NCBI RefSeq assembly: GCF_040195635.1
Contig: NZ_JBEFTX010000016.1
Coordinates: 1-64,000, forward strand
From: Thermasporomyces sp040195635
GTDB lineage: Bacteria; Actinomycetota; Actinomycetes; Propionibacteriales; Actinopolymorphaceae
DNA length: 64,000 bases
Direction of reading: 5' to 3'
Shown: piece after piece, positions 35,140 through 42,952 of the stretch
Position numbering within the stretch: position 1 is the stretch's first letter
How the letters are laid out: every line of letters begins with the position of its first letter
Position numbers and translations under genes: made by a program
Notes under the pieces: model-generated
What the model was told of the DNA's origin: nothing
What the model saw: only the letters and a program-made list of their open reading frames with translations
Database searches by the model: none

Positions 35140-36378
35140 ATGACAGCGGTCGACATCATCGACGCCGAGGTGCGCGAGGCCGTCCGCCGGGAGGGCCTCG
35201 ATCCGCTCAAGGAGCCGGCGGCGATCCGCCGGCTCATCGAGCAGGCCGTGCTGCGGTACGACGAGCGCACCCTGGTCGCCACCCTGCCGCCGTTGGGTGA
35301 TCCGCGGGAGGTGGCCCGCGAGGTCTTCAACGCCGTCGCCGGCTTCGGCCCGCTGCAGAAGTTCCTCGACGACCCCACCGTCGAGGAGATCTGGATCAAC
35401 GAGCCCTCCCGCGTCTTCATCGCCCGCAACGGCCGCAGCGAGCTCACCACCACGGTGCTCACCAACGACGAAGTGCGCGACCTCGTCGAACGGATGCTCA
35501 AGACCACCGGGCGCCGGATCGACTTCTCGACGCCGTTCGTCGACGCGATGCTGCCCGACGGCAGTCGCCTGCACGTGGTGATCCCCGACATCACGCGGAC
35601 GCACTGGGCGGTCAACATCCGGAAGTTCGTCGTCCGGGCGACCCACCTGGAAGACCTCGTGGCGCTGGGCACGATCAGCACGCAGGGCGCGCAGTTCCTC
35701 GAGGCCTGCGTGGTGGCCGGCCTCAACATTCTGGTCGCGGGCGGTACGCAGGCCGGCAAGACGACGCTGCTCAACTGCCTCGGCGCCGCGGTGCCTCCTC
35801 GGGAGCGGATCATCAGCTGCGAGGAGGTCTTCGAGCTGAAGATCCCGCTGCCCGACTGGGTCCCGATGCAGACCCGACAGTCCAACCTCGAGGGCACCGG
35901 CGAGATCCGCCTCCGCAACCTGGTCAAGGAGGCCCTGCGGATGCGGCCGAGTCGGATCATCGTCGGCGAGGTCCGCGCCGAGGAGTGCCTCGACCTGCTG
36001 ATCGCGCTCAACTCCGGCCTGCCCGGCATGTGCACGATCCACGCCAACTCCGCGCGCGAGGCGATCACCAAGATGTGCACGCTGCCGCTGCTCGCCGGCG
36101 AGAACATCGGCTCGCGGTTCGTCGTTCCCACGGTGGCGGGTGCCGTCGACATCGTGGTGCACACGCAGCTGATCGACAGCGGCCGGCGCCGCGTCCGCGA
36201 GATCTGCGCCGTCCCCGGCCGGGTCGAGGGTGAGATCATCGAGCTGGAGTCGATCTTCGCACTGCGAGGCGACCGCCTCGTGCGCGGCGAGGGCTACCCC
36301 CCGCACCCGGACCGCTTCGAACGCATCGGCTACGACCTCGCCAGGCTCCTCGCCCCCCGCTTCGAAGGGGTCGCCTGA
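35140..36378 (+). CDS. tadA: Tad/Flp pilus secretion ATPase
   Basis: This CpaF/TadA-type ATPase powers assembly of Flp pili at the inner face of the membrane. The core has the N-terminal AGFGPLQKFLDDPTVEEIWIN block, Walker A GGTQAGKTT, an Asp-box-like RIISCEEVFEL, Walker B around PSRIIVGEVRAEE and the His box GMCTIHANS. From ATG 35140 the length is 412 residues, near the family norm; there is no strong ribosome site, and an in-frame GTG at 35059 is an alternative. It is followed by tadB with a one-base stop-start overlap. Confidence 0.92.
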   Translation: MTAVDIIDAEVREAVRREGLDPLKEPAAIRRLIEQAVLRYDERTLVATLPPLGDPREVAREVFNAVAGFGPLQKFLDDPTVEEIWINEPSRVFIARNGRSELTTTVLTNDEVRDLVERMLKTTGRRIDFSTPFVDAMLPDGSRLHVVIPDITRTHWAVNIRKFVVRATHLEDLVALGTISTQGAQFLEACVVAGLNILVAGGTQAGKTTLLNCLGAAVPPRERIISCEEVFELKIPLPDWVPMQTRQSNLEGTGEIRLRNLVKEALRMRPSRIIVGEVRAEECLDLLIALNSGLPGMCTIHANSAREAITKMCTLPLLAGENIGSRFVVPTVAGAVDIVVHTQLIDSGRRRVREICAVPGRVEGEIIELESIFALRGDRLVRGEGYPPHPDRFERIGYDLARLLAPRFEGVA

Positions 36379-37244
36379 TGGGAATTCTGCTCGGCCTCAT
36401 GCTGGGCCTCGGCCTCGTCCTGATCATCAGGACCTTCGTCGCACCGACCCCGAGAGCCGCCGGCAAGGGGTCCGGTCGTTCGCTGCGGGACCGGGCCGAC
36501 GAGCTGCTCGTCCAGGCGGGCATCGAGTCGGTGACGCCCGGCCAGCTTCTCGGAGCCTGCATCGGCGTCGGGTTCTTCATCTTCCTGGTGATGTTCGTCG
36601 TGTCCCGTGCGGTGCCGGTGGCGTTGGCGTTCGGCGTCATGGCGGCGTACGCGCCGTTCGCGCTGGTGCGCTACCGCGCCCGGGCGCGGCGCCAGGAGCT
36701 GCGCGAGCTCTGGCCGGACGTCGTGGACAACCTCGCCTCCAGCGTCCGGGCGGGACTGTCGCTGTCCGAGGCGCTCACCCAGATCAGCGTCCGCGGACCG
36801 CAACCGCTCCGGCGCCCGTTCCAGCGGTTCGCCGAGGACTACCGCGCCACGGGACGCTTCAACGACTGCCTCGACCGGCTCAAGCGCAACCTCGCCGACC
36901 CGGTGGGTGACCGGATCGTCGAGTCCCTGCGGATCGCCCGCGAGGTCGGCGGGAGCGATCTGGGCCGGTTGCTGCGTACCCTCTCGTCGTTCCTGCGGGA
37001 GGACGCCCGCACGCGGTCGGAGTTGGAAGCCCGCCAGTCGTGGACGGTCAACGGCGCCCGGTTGGCGGTGGCGGCGCCCTGGATGGTCCTTGCCTTCATG
37101 TCCTTCCAGCGCGACGTGATCGCCCGCTACAACTCCCCGGTCGGCTTCCTCGTTCTCCTCATCGGTGCGGTTGTCTGCGCCGTCGCCTATCGGTTGATGC
37201 TGCGGATCGGACGGCTGCCGGAAGAAGAGCGGGTGCTGCGATGA
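36378..37244 (+). CDS. tadB: TadB-like pilus assembly membrane protein
   Basis: The 288-residue protein has an N-terminal helix, a second helix near 55-90, a T2SF-type cytosolic domain (VDNLASSVRAGLSLSEALTQIS, LRIAREVGGSDLGRLLRTLS) and two C-terminal helices. TadB forms the inner-membrane platform of the Tad machine with TadC. Its ATG overlaps the tadA stop (TGATG), and its stop overlaps the tadC start (ATGA). Confidence 0.9.
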   Translation: MGILLGLMLGLGLVLIIRTFVAPTPRAAGKGSGRSLRDRADELLVQAGIESVTPGQLLGACIGVGFFIFLVMFVVSRAVPVALAFGVMAAYAPFALVRYRARARRQELRELWPDVVDNLASSVRAGLSLSEALTQISVRGPQPLRRPFQRFAEDYRATGRFNDCLDRLKRNLADPVGDRIVESLRIAREVGGSDLGRLLRTLSSFLREDARTRSELEARQSWTVNGARLAVAAPWMVLAFMSFQRDVIARYNSPVGFLVLLIGAVVCAVAYRLMLRIGRLPEEERVLR

Positions 37245-38179
37245 ACCTCAGCTGGTACGGCGCACTACTCGGGCTCATCGCCGGCTTCGGTCTGGCGCTG
37301 GCGATCTTCCGGCTGCCGATGCTGCGCCGGCCGTCGCTGGAGAGCCGGCTCGGACCCTACGTGCGGGACGCTGCCGGTCCCGGCGCCTACGACCTGTCCG
37401 ACCGTACGTTCACGCCGTTCCCGACGCTCGAACGCATCCTCCGTCCGTACCTCGCGAGCGGCGCGCGGGGGCTCGAACGCACCTTGGGCGGCACCAGCCT
37501 CATCCGTCGTCGGCTCCAGCAGGCGGGGCTCGACATCGGAGTGGAGGAGTTCCGGGTCGAACAGCTGCTCTGGGGCGCCGGCGGTTTCGCCGGTGCGCTC
37601 GCGCTTTCGGTCATGGTGCTGATCAGCCGGGGTACCAACGCGATCCCGCTGCTGGTCCTGTGTGTCACGGCGTTCGTCGCGGGAGTGCTGTTGCGCGACC
37701 GGCGGCTCGTCGACCAGGTCAAGAAGCGCGAGGCGAAGATGCTCGCGGAGTTCCCGACGGTCGCGGACATGCTCGCTCTGTCGGTGACCGCGGGCGAGGG
37801 ACCGGTGGCCGCGCTCGAGCGGGTCGCCAACGTCAGCAGGGGAGAGCTGGCACGCGAGTTCAAGTACGCACTGGCGCAGGCACGCACCGGCGCCAACCTC
37901 GTGCAGGCGTTGGAGAGCGTCGGCGACCGGACCAACGTGTCGATCCTGGCCCGGTTCGTCGACGGCATCGCGATCGCCGTCGAACGCGGCACGCCGCTCG
38001 CCGACGTCCTGCGCGCCCAGGCGGCCGATGTCCGCGAGGCCGGCAAGCGGCAGCTCATCGAGGCGGGCGGGCGCAAGGAGATCGGGATGATGGTGCCGAT
38101 CGTCTTCCTCGTCCTACCCGTCACCGTGCTCTTCGCGTTCTTCCCGGGTGTCATCGGACTACAGATGATCTCCCCCTGA
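37241..38179 (+). CDS. tadC: TadC-like pilus assembly membrane protein
   Basis: The 312-residue protein is the second T2SF-type platform subunit. It has an N-terminal helix, a helix pair near 110-150, the cytosolic segment LAEFPTVADMLALSVTAGEG and LESVGDRTNVSILARFVDG, and a final helix (GMMVPIVFLVLPVTVLFAFF). The ATG at 37241 sits in an ATGA overlap with the tadB stop; upstream in-frame sequence is tadB read out of phase. It probably pairs with TadB. Confidence 0.9.
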   Translation: MNLSWYGALLGLIAGFGLALAIFRLPMLRRPSLESRLGPYVRDAAGPGAYDLSDRTFTPFPTLERILRPYLASGARGLERTLGGTSLIRRRLQQAGLDIGVEEFRVEQLLWGAGGFAGALALSVMVLISRGTNAIPLLVLCVTAFVAGVLLRDRRLVDQVKKREAKMLAEFPTVADMLALSVTAGEGPVAALERVANVSRGELAREFKYALAQARTGANLVQALESVGDRTNVSILARFVDGIAIAVERGTPLADVLRAQAADVREAGKRQLIEAGGRKEIGMMVPIVFLVLPVTVLFAFFPGVIGLQMISP

Positions 38180-38235
38180 CGTGTTGTCCGACAAGCCAGA
38201 GATCTCCCGTGAAAGTCACTGAGAGAGGACCGACG

Positions 38236-38448
38236 ATGAACGCCGTAACACCTACGCTCCGGACCCTGGCGGCGCGGCTCCATGCGCGGGTCGCCACCCG
38301 GGGACGCGAGCGCGGCGACCTGGTGGGTTGGATCCTGATCACTGTGATGACCGCCGGACTGATCGCCGTCCTGTGGGCCTTCCTGGGTCCTGAGCTCGAG
38401 CAGCTGCTCCGGCAGGCGATCATGAGGGCGAGGGGCAGCATGCCCTGA
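38236..38448 (+). CDS. Small Flp-like pilin
   Basis: The 70-residue protein has a basic N-terminus ending in ERG, then DLVGWILITVMTAGLIAVLWAF, a single helix, and a short amphipathic tail. Size and place between tadC and the TadE genes fit the major Flp pilin. It lacks the Glu at position +5 of the presumed mature protein that most type IV prepilins have (Trp is found there). The start has a purine-rich AGAGAGGA upstream. Its stop overlaps the next gene (TGATG). Confidence 0.75.
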   Translation: MNAVTPTLRTLAARLHARVATRGRERGDLVGWILITVMTAGLIAVLWAFLGPELEQLLRQAIMRARGSMP

Positions 38449-38897
38449 TGAGGCATGGAGCTGGCCTCGAACGTCGGCCGGGGCACGGCCCTGGACGGCG
38501 TGTCGTGAGAAGCGGTGGGCGACGGGCGGAGGAGGGATCGGCAGCCGTCGAGTTCGTCCTGGTCATGATCATCTTGCTGCCGCTGTTCCTCGGCATTCTG
38601 CAGCTGGGATTGTTTCTCCATGTCCGCAACACCCTCGTGGCGTGTGCGCACGAGGGGGCCCGGCAGGCGGCGAACTACGACGCCTCCCTCGGTGACGGGC
38701 GGGCCGTGACCTTCGACTGCATCAGCGGGGTGTTGTCGGCCGGCATGGCCCGCGACATCGACCCTGTCCCGGACTCCGCGGCCGGCCAGGATCTTGTCGT
38801 CATGCGGGTCACCGCGACGATGCCGGCGATGGGGCTGTGGGGTCCGACGTTCGACTTCACGGTGGAAGGCCATGCGGTCAAGGAGCCGACGCCGTGA
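38448..38897 (+). CDS. TadE-like pseudopilin
   Basis: The 149-residue protein has a basic leader, the prepilin-like EEGSAAVEFVLVMIILLPLFL (Gly before the cleavage point and Glu at +5), one transmembrane helix and an extracytoplasmic domain with one Cys (TFDCISG). TadE proteins are minor pilins of the Tad system. It is overlapped at both ends by its neighbours, in line with a tightly coupled operon. Confidence 0.87.
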   Translation: MRHGAGLERRPGHGPGRRVVRSGGRRAEEGSAAVEFVLVMIILLPLFLGILQLGLFLHVRNTLVACAHEGARQAANYDASLGDGRAVTFDCISGVLSAGMARDIDPVPDSAAGQDLVVMRVTATMPAMGLWGPTFDFTVEGHAVKEPTP

Positions 38898-39376
38898 GGG
38901 TCGGTCGATGGTGGGCCCGTCAGGTCCGCGCGCACGTCGGCGGCGCCGGACGCGGCACGCGTGGCGAACGCGGCAACGCCATCGTTGAGTTCTGCTATCT
39001 GGGGATCCTGTTCCTCGTCCCGCTGGTCTACATCATGCTGGCGGTCTTCGACGTGCAGCGAGCGATGTACGGCGTCTCGGCGGCGACCCGCGACGCCGGC
39101 CGTGCGTACGTCCTGTCGGCAAACGTCGGCCAGGCGGAGGCGCGTGCCCGGGAGGCGGCGCGTATCGCCATGGCGGACCAGGGACTGGGTCAGGGCTACA
39201 CCTTCCAGTCCGCCTGCCAGGGTGGTTGCCTCCAGTCCGGGTCGAGTGTCGAGATCACCGTCCGCTACGTCGTAAGGTTCCCGTTCATCCCGGACGCGAT
39301 CGGGGGACCGCTGGTGTCGTTCCCGGTGACGAGCGTCCACCGCACTCCCTACGGCGACTACCGGCAGTCGAGGTGA
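38894..39376 (+). CDS. TadE/TadF-like pseudopilin
   Basis: From GTG 38894 the protein has 160 residues. A basic segment is followed by ERGNAIVEFCYLGILFLVPL, with Gly/+5 Glu as in TadE, a transmembrane helix, and an exterior domain containing a likely disulfide pair (SACQGGCLQSG). The GTG overlaps the upstream TGA (GTGA), which decides the start. A role as a second minor pilin is inferred. Confidence 0.85.
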   Translation: MRVGRWWARQVRAHVGGAGRGTRGERGNAIVEFCYLGILFLVPLVYIMLAVFDVQRAMYGVSAATRDAGRAYVLSANVGQAEARAREAARIAMADQGLGQGYTFQSACQGGCLQSGSSVEITVRYVVRFPFIPDAIGGPLVSFPVTSVHRTPYGDYRQSR

Positions 39377-39921
39377 TGGCGACGATGCGGAGACGAGCGG
39401 TCCGGCAGCGGCCTCCTCACCCGGCGCAGCGGCTGTCGTGGCGGCGGTCATCGCAGGGAGTGTGGCGGGGAGCCACGCGGCGGTCATGGCGGCAGTCACC
39501 TGACGAGCGCGGGCAGCTCATCCCGCTCATCATCGGTTTCGGCATCATCGTCGTCCTGCTGTGTTCGGTGGTGGTGGATGCCGCGCAGGCATTCACGTAC
39601 CGGCGCGCCCTCAACGCCATCGCCGACGGCGCGGTCCTCGCCGCGAGCAACGGCATCGACAAGGAAGCCATCTACCAAGGTGGGGTTCAGGATCGCGTGC
39701 TCCTCAGCGAGGGGCTGGCCCAAGCGGAGGTCGACCAGTACGTCGCGGCCGGCAACTACAACGGCCCGGTGAGCTGCGACGCCGACGTCAACGCCACGCT
39801 CACCGAGACCACGGTGACCTGCAACGGAACGATGACGCTGCCCATCGTCAACACGATCTCCGGACAGGGAACGATCACCATCGAGGTCCAGTCCTCCGCG
39901 GAGACGTTCGCGACACCGTGA
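39376..39921 (+). CDS. TadG-like pilus-associated protein
   Basis: The protein has a long Arg-rich N-terminus, then DERGQLIPLIIGFGIIVVLL with VVDAAQAFTYRRALNAIADGAVLAAS, the usual N-terminal block of TadG-type proteins. A short exterior region (two Cys: VSCDADV, VTCNGTM) follows. Full-length TadG proteins often carry a von Willebrand A domain, which is absent here. ATG 39376 overlaps the previous stop; a GTG at 39373 is an alternative start. It is the last recognisable gene of the Tad operon. Confidence 0.78.
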   Translation: MATMRRRAVRQRPPHPAQRLSWRRSSQGVWRGATRRSWRQSPDERGQLIPLIIGFGIIVVLLCSVVVDAAQAFTYRRALNAIADGAVLAASNGIDKEAIYQGGVQDRVLLSEGLAQAEVDQYVAAGNYNGPVSCDADVNATLTETTVTCNGTMTLPIVNTISGQGTITIEVQSSAETFATP

Positions 39922-39989
39922 GCCTGCGCGCAGGCAGTGCCGCGCACCTTCGCCTGGCCGGAGGCGCCTTGCGCGTAGGCTTGGTCATT

Positions 39990-41099
39990 GTGGCTGGACC
40001 CGACTTCGACGCAGAGCTCAAGGCCCTCGATTCGACGCTTCGCAGCATCGAGGCCGTGCTCGACCTCGACAAACTGCGCAAAGAGATCGCCGAGCTCAGT
40101 GAGCAGGCCAGCGCACCTGACCTCTGGGACGACCAGGCCAACGCGCAGCGGGTGACGAGCCGGCTGTCGGTCAAGCAGGCCGACATCGACCGCGTGACCA
40201 GCCAGCGCCAGCGCCTCGACGACCTCGCCGTCCTGATCGAGCTGGCCGAGGCCGAGGACGACGCCGACACCCGCGCCGAAGCGGAGAAGGAGCTCGCCGA
40301 CCTGCGCCGTGCGATCGAGGCGCTGGAGGTCCGCACCCTGCTGGCGGGGGAGTACGACTCCCGCGAGGCACTGGTCACGATCCGGGCCGGTGCGGGTGGC
40401 GTCGACGCGGCCGACTTCGCCGACATGCTGCTGCGGATGTATCTCCGGTGGGCCGAGCGGCACAAGTACCCCGCCGAGGTCTACGACACGTCCTACGCCG
40501 AGGAGGCCGGCATCAAGTCGGCGACCTTCGCGGTGAAGGCACCCTACGCCTACGGCACGCTCTCGGTCGAGCAGGGCACGCACCGGCTCGTCCGGATCTC
40601 GCCGTTCGACAACCAGGGCCGCCGGCAGACGTCGTTCGCCGGCGTCGAGGTGGTGCCGGTCGTCGAGCAGTCCGATGACATCGACATCCCTGAGGACGAG
40701 ATCCGGATCGACGTCTACCGTTCGTCCGGGCCGGGCGGACAGAGCGTCAACACCACCGACTCGGCCGTCCGCGTCACTCACCTGCCGACCGGACTCGTGG
40801 TCTCCTGCCAGAACGAGAAGAGCCAGATCCAGAACCGCGCCACTGCCATGACCATCCTCAAGGCCAAGCTGCTCGCGCTGAAGAAGGCGGAAGAGCGGGC
40901 CAAGATCGACGCACTCCGGGGTGATGTCGCCGGTTCGTGGGGCGACCAGATGCGCTCCTACGTCCTGCACCCGTACCAGATGGTGAAGGATCTGCGTACC
41001 GAAGAGGAGACCGGGAACCCGCAGGCGGTCTTCGACGGTGAGATCGACGACTTCATCGAGGCCGGAATCCGCTGGCGGCGGACCAGCGACGCCGCGTAG
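39990..41099 (+). CDS. prfB: Peptide chain release factor 2
   Basis: RF2 terminates translation at UGA/UAA. The 369-residue protein shows the UGA-recognition SPF tripeptide in RISPFDNQGRRQTSF and the hydrolysis motif GGQ in SSGPGGQSVNTTDSAVR. The opening VAGPDFDAELKALDSTLRSIE is typical for actinobacteria, so GTG 39990 is chosen; TTG 39981 is an alternative. The +1 programmed frameshift found in many other bacteria is absent: the frame runs straight through. ftsE, usually the next gene in actinobacteria, is 1.1 kb away here. Confidence 0.95.
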   Translation: MAGPDFDAELKALDSTLRSIEAVLDLDKLRKEIAELSEQASAPDLWDDQANAQRVTSRLSVKQADIDRVTSQRQRLDDLAVLIELAEAEDDADTRAEAEKELADLRRAIEALEVRTLLAGEYDSREALVTIRAGAGGVDAADFADMLLRMYLRWAERHKYPAEVYDTSYAEEAGIKSATFAVKAPYAYGTLSVEQGTHRLVRISPFDNQGRRQTSFAGVEVVPVVEQSDDIDIPEDEIRIDVYRSSGPGGQSVNTTDSAVRVTHLPTGLVVSCQNEKSQIQNRATAMTILKAKLLALKKAEERAKIDALRGDVAGSWGDQMRSYVLHPYQMVKDLRTEEETGNPQAVFDGEIDDFIEAGIRWRRTSDAA

Positions 41100-41372
41100 G
41101 AGCTGCCAACCGCGCATCCAGTCGTCGTCGGGCCCGCCGCAACGCCGACCGCGCTCTCTCCCGTGATCATGATCGTGATCATGAAGGCTTCCGGGGTCTA
41201 TCACCCGGTTTCGCTTCACGACCCGCTTTGGCTTCATGATTCGTGCGATCGTCTCTCGAGGGAGACGGTGCCCGGCCGGCGCCGAAGCTTCCGTCGCAGG
41301 TGCAGGTGCAGGTGCGCACCCGAGCGTCCGGCGGGGACCGGTCGAGCCCGTGGCCTGCTCCCTCGATGCGTC

Positions 41373-41486
41373 GGGGTTCTGACCATGGACGACGGAAAGT
41401 CGGTGCTCTCCGACGCCGACGTTCTGGTCGTCGGCGAACGCATCGAGGCCGTCGGTCGACAGCTCGACGTGCCCGAGGGGGTCGGT
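41373..41486 (+). pseudogene. Remnant of an amidohydrolase/deaminase N-terminus
   Basis: One frame reads GVLTMDDGKSVLSDADVL followed by VVGERIEAVGRQLDVPEG, which is the opening beta-strand block of metal-dependent amidohydrolases (guanine/cytosine-deaminase-like). Nothing recognisable of the barrel follows: the frame runs into the Cys/Arg/Pro-rich repeat region. It looks like a captured or decayed 5' fragment of about 38 codons inside the inverted-repeat element. Confidence 0.6.
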
Positions 41487-41544
41487 CCGTGTGGGTGCCG
41501 ATGCGGGTGGCCGTGGGCGTTCGGCCGAATCCGTGGCCCCCCTC

Positions 41545-41736
41545 CGTCGAACCTCTGCTCCGTCGAACCTCTGCTCCGTCGAACCTCTGCTCCGTCGAAC
41601 CTCTGCTCCGTCGAACCTCTGCTCCGTCGAACCTCTGCTCCGTCGAACCTCTGCTCCGTCGAACCTCCGGTCCGCCGAACCTCTGCTCCGTCGAACCTCC
41701 GGTCCGCCGAACCTCTGCTCCGCCGAACCTCCGGTC
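41545..41736. repeat. 16-bp tandem repeat, twelve units
   Basis: Twelve spacerless copies of a 16-bp unit are present. The first seven are identical (CGTCGAACCTCTGCTC). The last five alternate variants at two places (CGTC/CGCC at the start, CTGCTC/CCGGTC at the end). Sixteen is not a multiple of three, so the array is not kept as protein. The order of variants suggests expansion by slippage from the left. It sits in the middle of the inverted-repeat element. Confidence 0.95.
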
Positions 41737-42204
41737 CGCCCTGTGCCGAATGCCACCGCCCCGCGCCTCGCTGCCCGCGCCCTCGCCGCCCCCGCGCCCT
41801 CGCCGCTCCGCGGGTCCACCCTCGCCGCCCCGCACCCTCGCCCGCCCGTCCCGCCCGCATCCCCGCGCAGGCCCCTGAGTCCGTCCGCCCGGGCGTCCAA
41901 TCGCCTGATCATGAAGCGAAACCGGACTATGAAGGCAGACGGGGCAATACGTCCCGAAAGTCTTCATGATCACGATCATGATCACGGGGGGAGGGCGCGG
42001 GCGGCGGAGGGGGTAGGCCGTCCGGGTGGGGTCAGGAAATCCGGCACAAAGCGGGGACATGGGCGCTTGCGGCCGGTTCGCGTCGTACACTCGGGCGTTG
42101 GCCGCACATGCCCACGCCTTTCGTGGTGGCGCCGTCCCCTCGGCCCAACCTCGGGGATGTCGCTCGGCGGTGGGCAACCCCCCGACCCGGCCAGGAAGCA
42201 TGCC

Positions 42205-42894
42205 GTGATCCGCTTCGAGAACGTCAGCAAGGTCTATGACGGACAGACCCGCCCCGCGCTCGCCGAGGTGTCCCTCGATGTCGACAAGGGCGAGTTCGTG
42301 TTCCTGGTCGGCACGTCCGGCTCAGGCAAGTCCACCTTCCTCAAGCTCGCCCTCCGCGAGCTGCGCCCGTCACGGGGGCGGGTCTTCGTCGCCGGCAAGG
42401 AGCTCAACCGGCTGGCCAGCTGGAAGGTGCCCCGGCTGCGACGCCAGATCGGCACCGTGTTCCAGGACTTCCGCCTGCTCCCCAACAAGACCGTCTTCGA
42501 GAACGTCGCGTTCGCCCTCCAGGTGATCGGCAAGCCGCGTGGTCAGATCCGCCGCGTCGTGCCGGACGTCCTCGCGCTCGTCGGTCTCGACGGCAAGGAG
42601 GACCGGATGCCGGACGAGTTGTCCGGCGGCGAGCAGCAGCGGGTGGCGATCGCGCGGGCGTTCGTCAACCGGCCGAGGATCCTCATCGCCGACGAGCCGA
42701 CCGGAAACCTCGACCCGTCGACGTCGGTCGGCATCATGAAGCTGCTCGACCGGATCAACCGCACCGGCACCACGGTGATCATGGCCACGCACGACGCCAA
42801 CATCGTCGACCAGATGCGCAAGCGGGTCATCGAGCTCGAAGGGGGCCGGCTTGTCCGCGACCAGTCCCGCGGCGTCTACGGCTACCAGACCTAG
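42205..42894 (+). CDS. ftsE: Cell-division ABC ATPase FtsE
   Basis: The 229-residue ATPase has Walker A GTSGSGKST, Q-loop VFQDFRLLPNKTVFENVAF, signature LSGGEQQRVAIARA, Walker B ILIADEPTGNLDP and the His switch ATHD. With FtsX it forms a type VII ABC complex that drives a wall hydrolase at the divisome. The start is GTG 42205 (VIRFENVSKVYDG), the usual opening of FtsE; longer frames run through the upstream repeat. FtsX follows after 58 bp. Confidence 0.95.
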   Translation: MIRFENVSKVYDGQTRPALAEVSLDVDKGEFVFLVGTSGSGKSTFLKLALRELRPSRGRVFVAGKELNRLASWKVPRLRRQIGTVFQDFRLLPNKTVFENVAFALQVIGKPRGQIRRVVPDVLALVGLDGKEDRMPDELSGGEQQRVAIARAFVNRPRILIADEPTGNLDPSTSVGIMKLLDRINRTGTTVIMATHDANIVDQMRKRVIELEGGRLVRDQSRGVYGYQT

Positions 42895-42952
42895 CGCGCA
42901 CGCCGCGGCCTCGCCCGCCATGAAGATGCCCCCGACCCGACTTTAGGACGTC

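Larger units (their letters stand above)
41149..42000. mobile_element. Inverted-repeat-bounded element without a transposase
   Basis: The 26 bp at 41161-41186 (beginning CCGTGATCATGATCGTGATC) are the exact reverse complement of 41962-41987. The match continues outward imperfectly to 41149 and 42000. Inside, a 14-bp pair (CCGGTTTCGCTTCA at 41205-41218, its complement at 41912-41925) extends the inverted symmetry, giving arms of roughly 65-85 bp with small length differences. The enclosed ~770 bp hold a gene fragment and a minisatellite but no transposase. A MITE-like or decayed mobile cassette is the best guess; target-site duplications are not evident. Confidence 0.55.
41100..42204. other. 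Non-coding insertion between prfB and ftsE
   Basis: This 1105-bp gap interrupts a gene pair that is normally close in actinobacteria. It contains a pair of long inverted repeats (41149-41186 and 41962-42000), a 16-bp tandem array, a remnant of an amidohydrolase gene and very GC-rich filler. No intact gene is visible. Open frames of 100-250 codons across it are Arg/Pro/Ser-rich and follow the tandem repeat in all phases. The ftsE promoter probably lies in the last ~200 bp, where a TACACT hexamer (42086-42091) is present. Confidence 0.75.

Noticed and set aside
39900..40070. Programmed +1 frameshift in prfB
   Set aside because: The RF2 frame is continuous from its GTG start and no in-frame UGA or CUU-UGA slippery site is seen, so the gene needs no recoding.
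41163..41969. Long open frames through the prfB-ftsE gap coding Ser/Leu/Arg or Pro/Arg repeats
   Set aside because: They exist in several phases and on both strands because of the 16-bp repeat, have no ribosome site and show no domain apart from the short amidohydrolase-like stretch.
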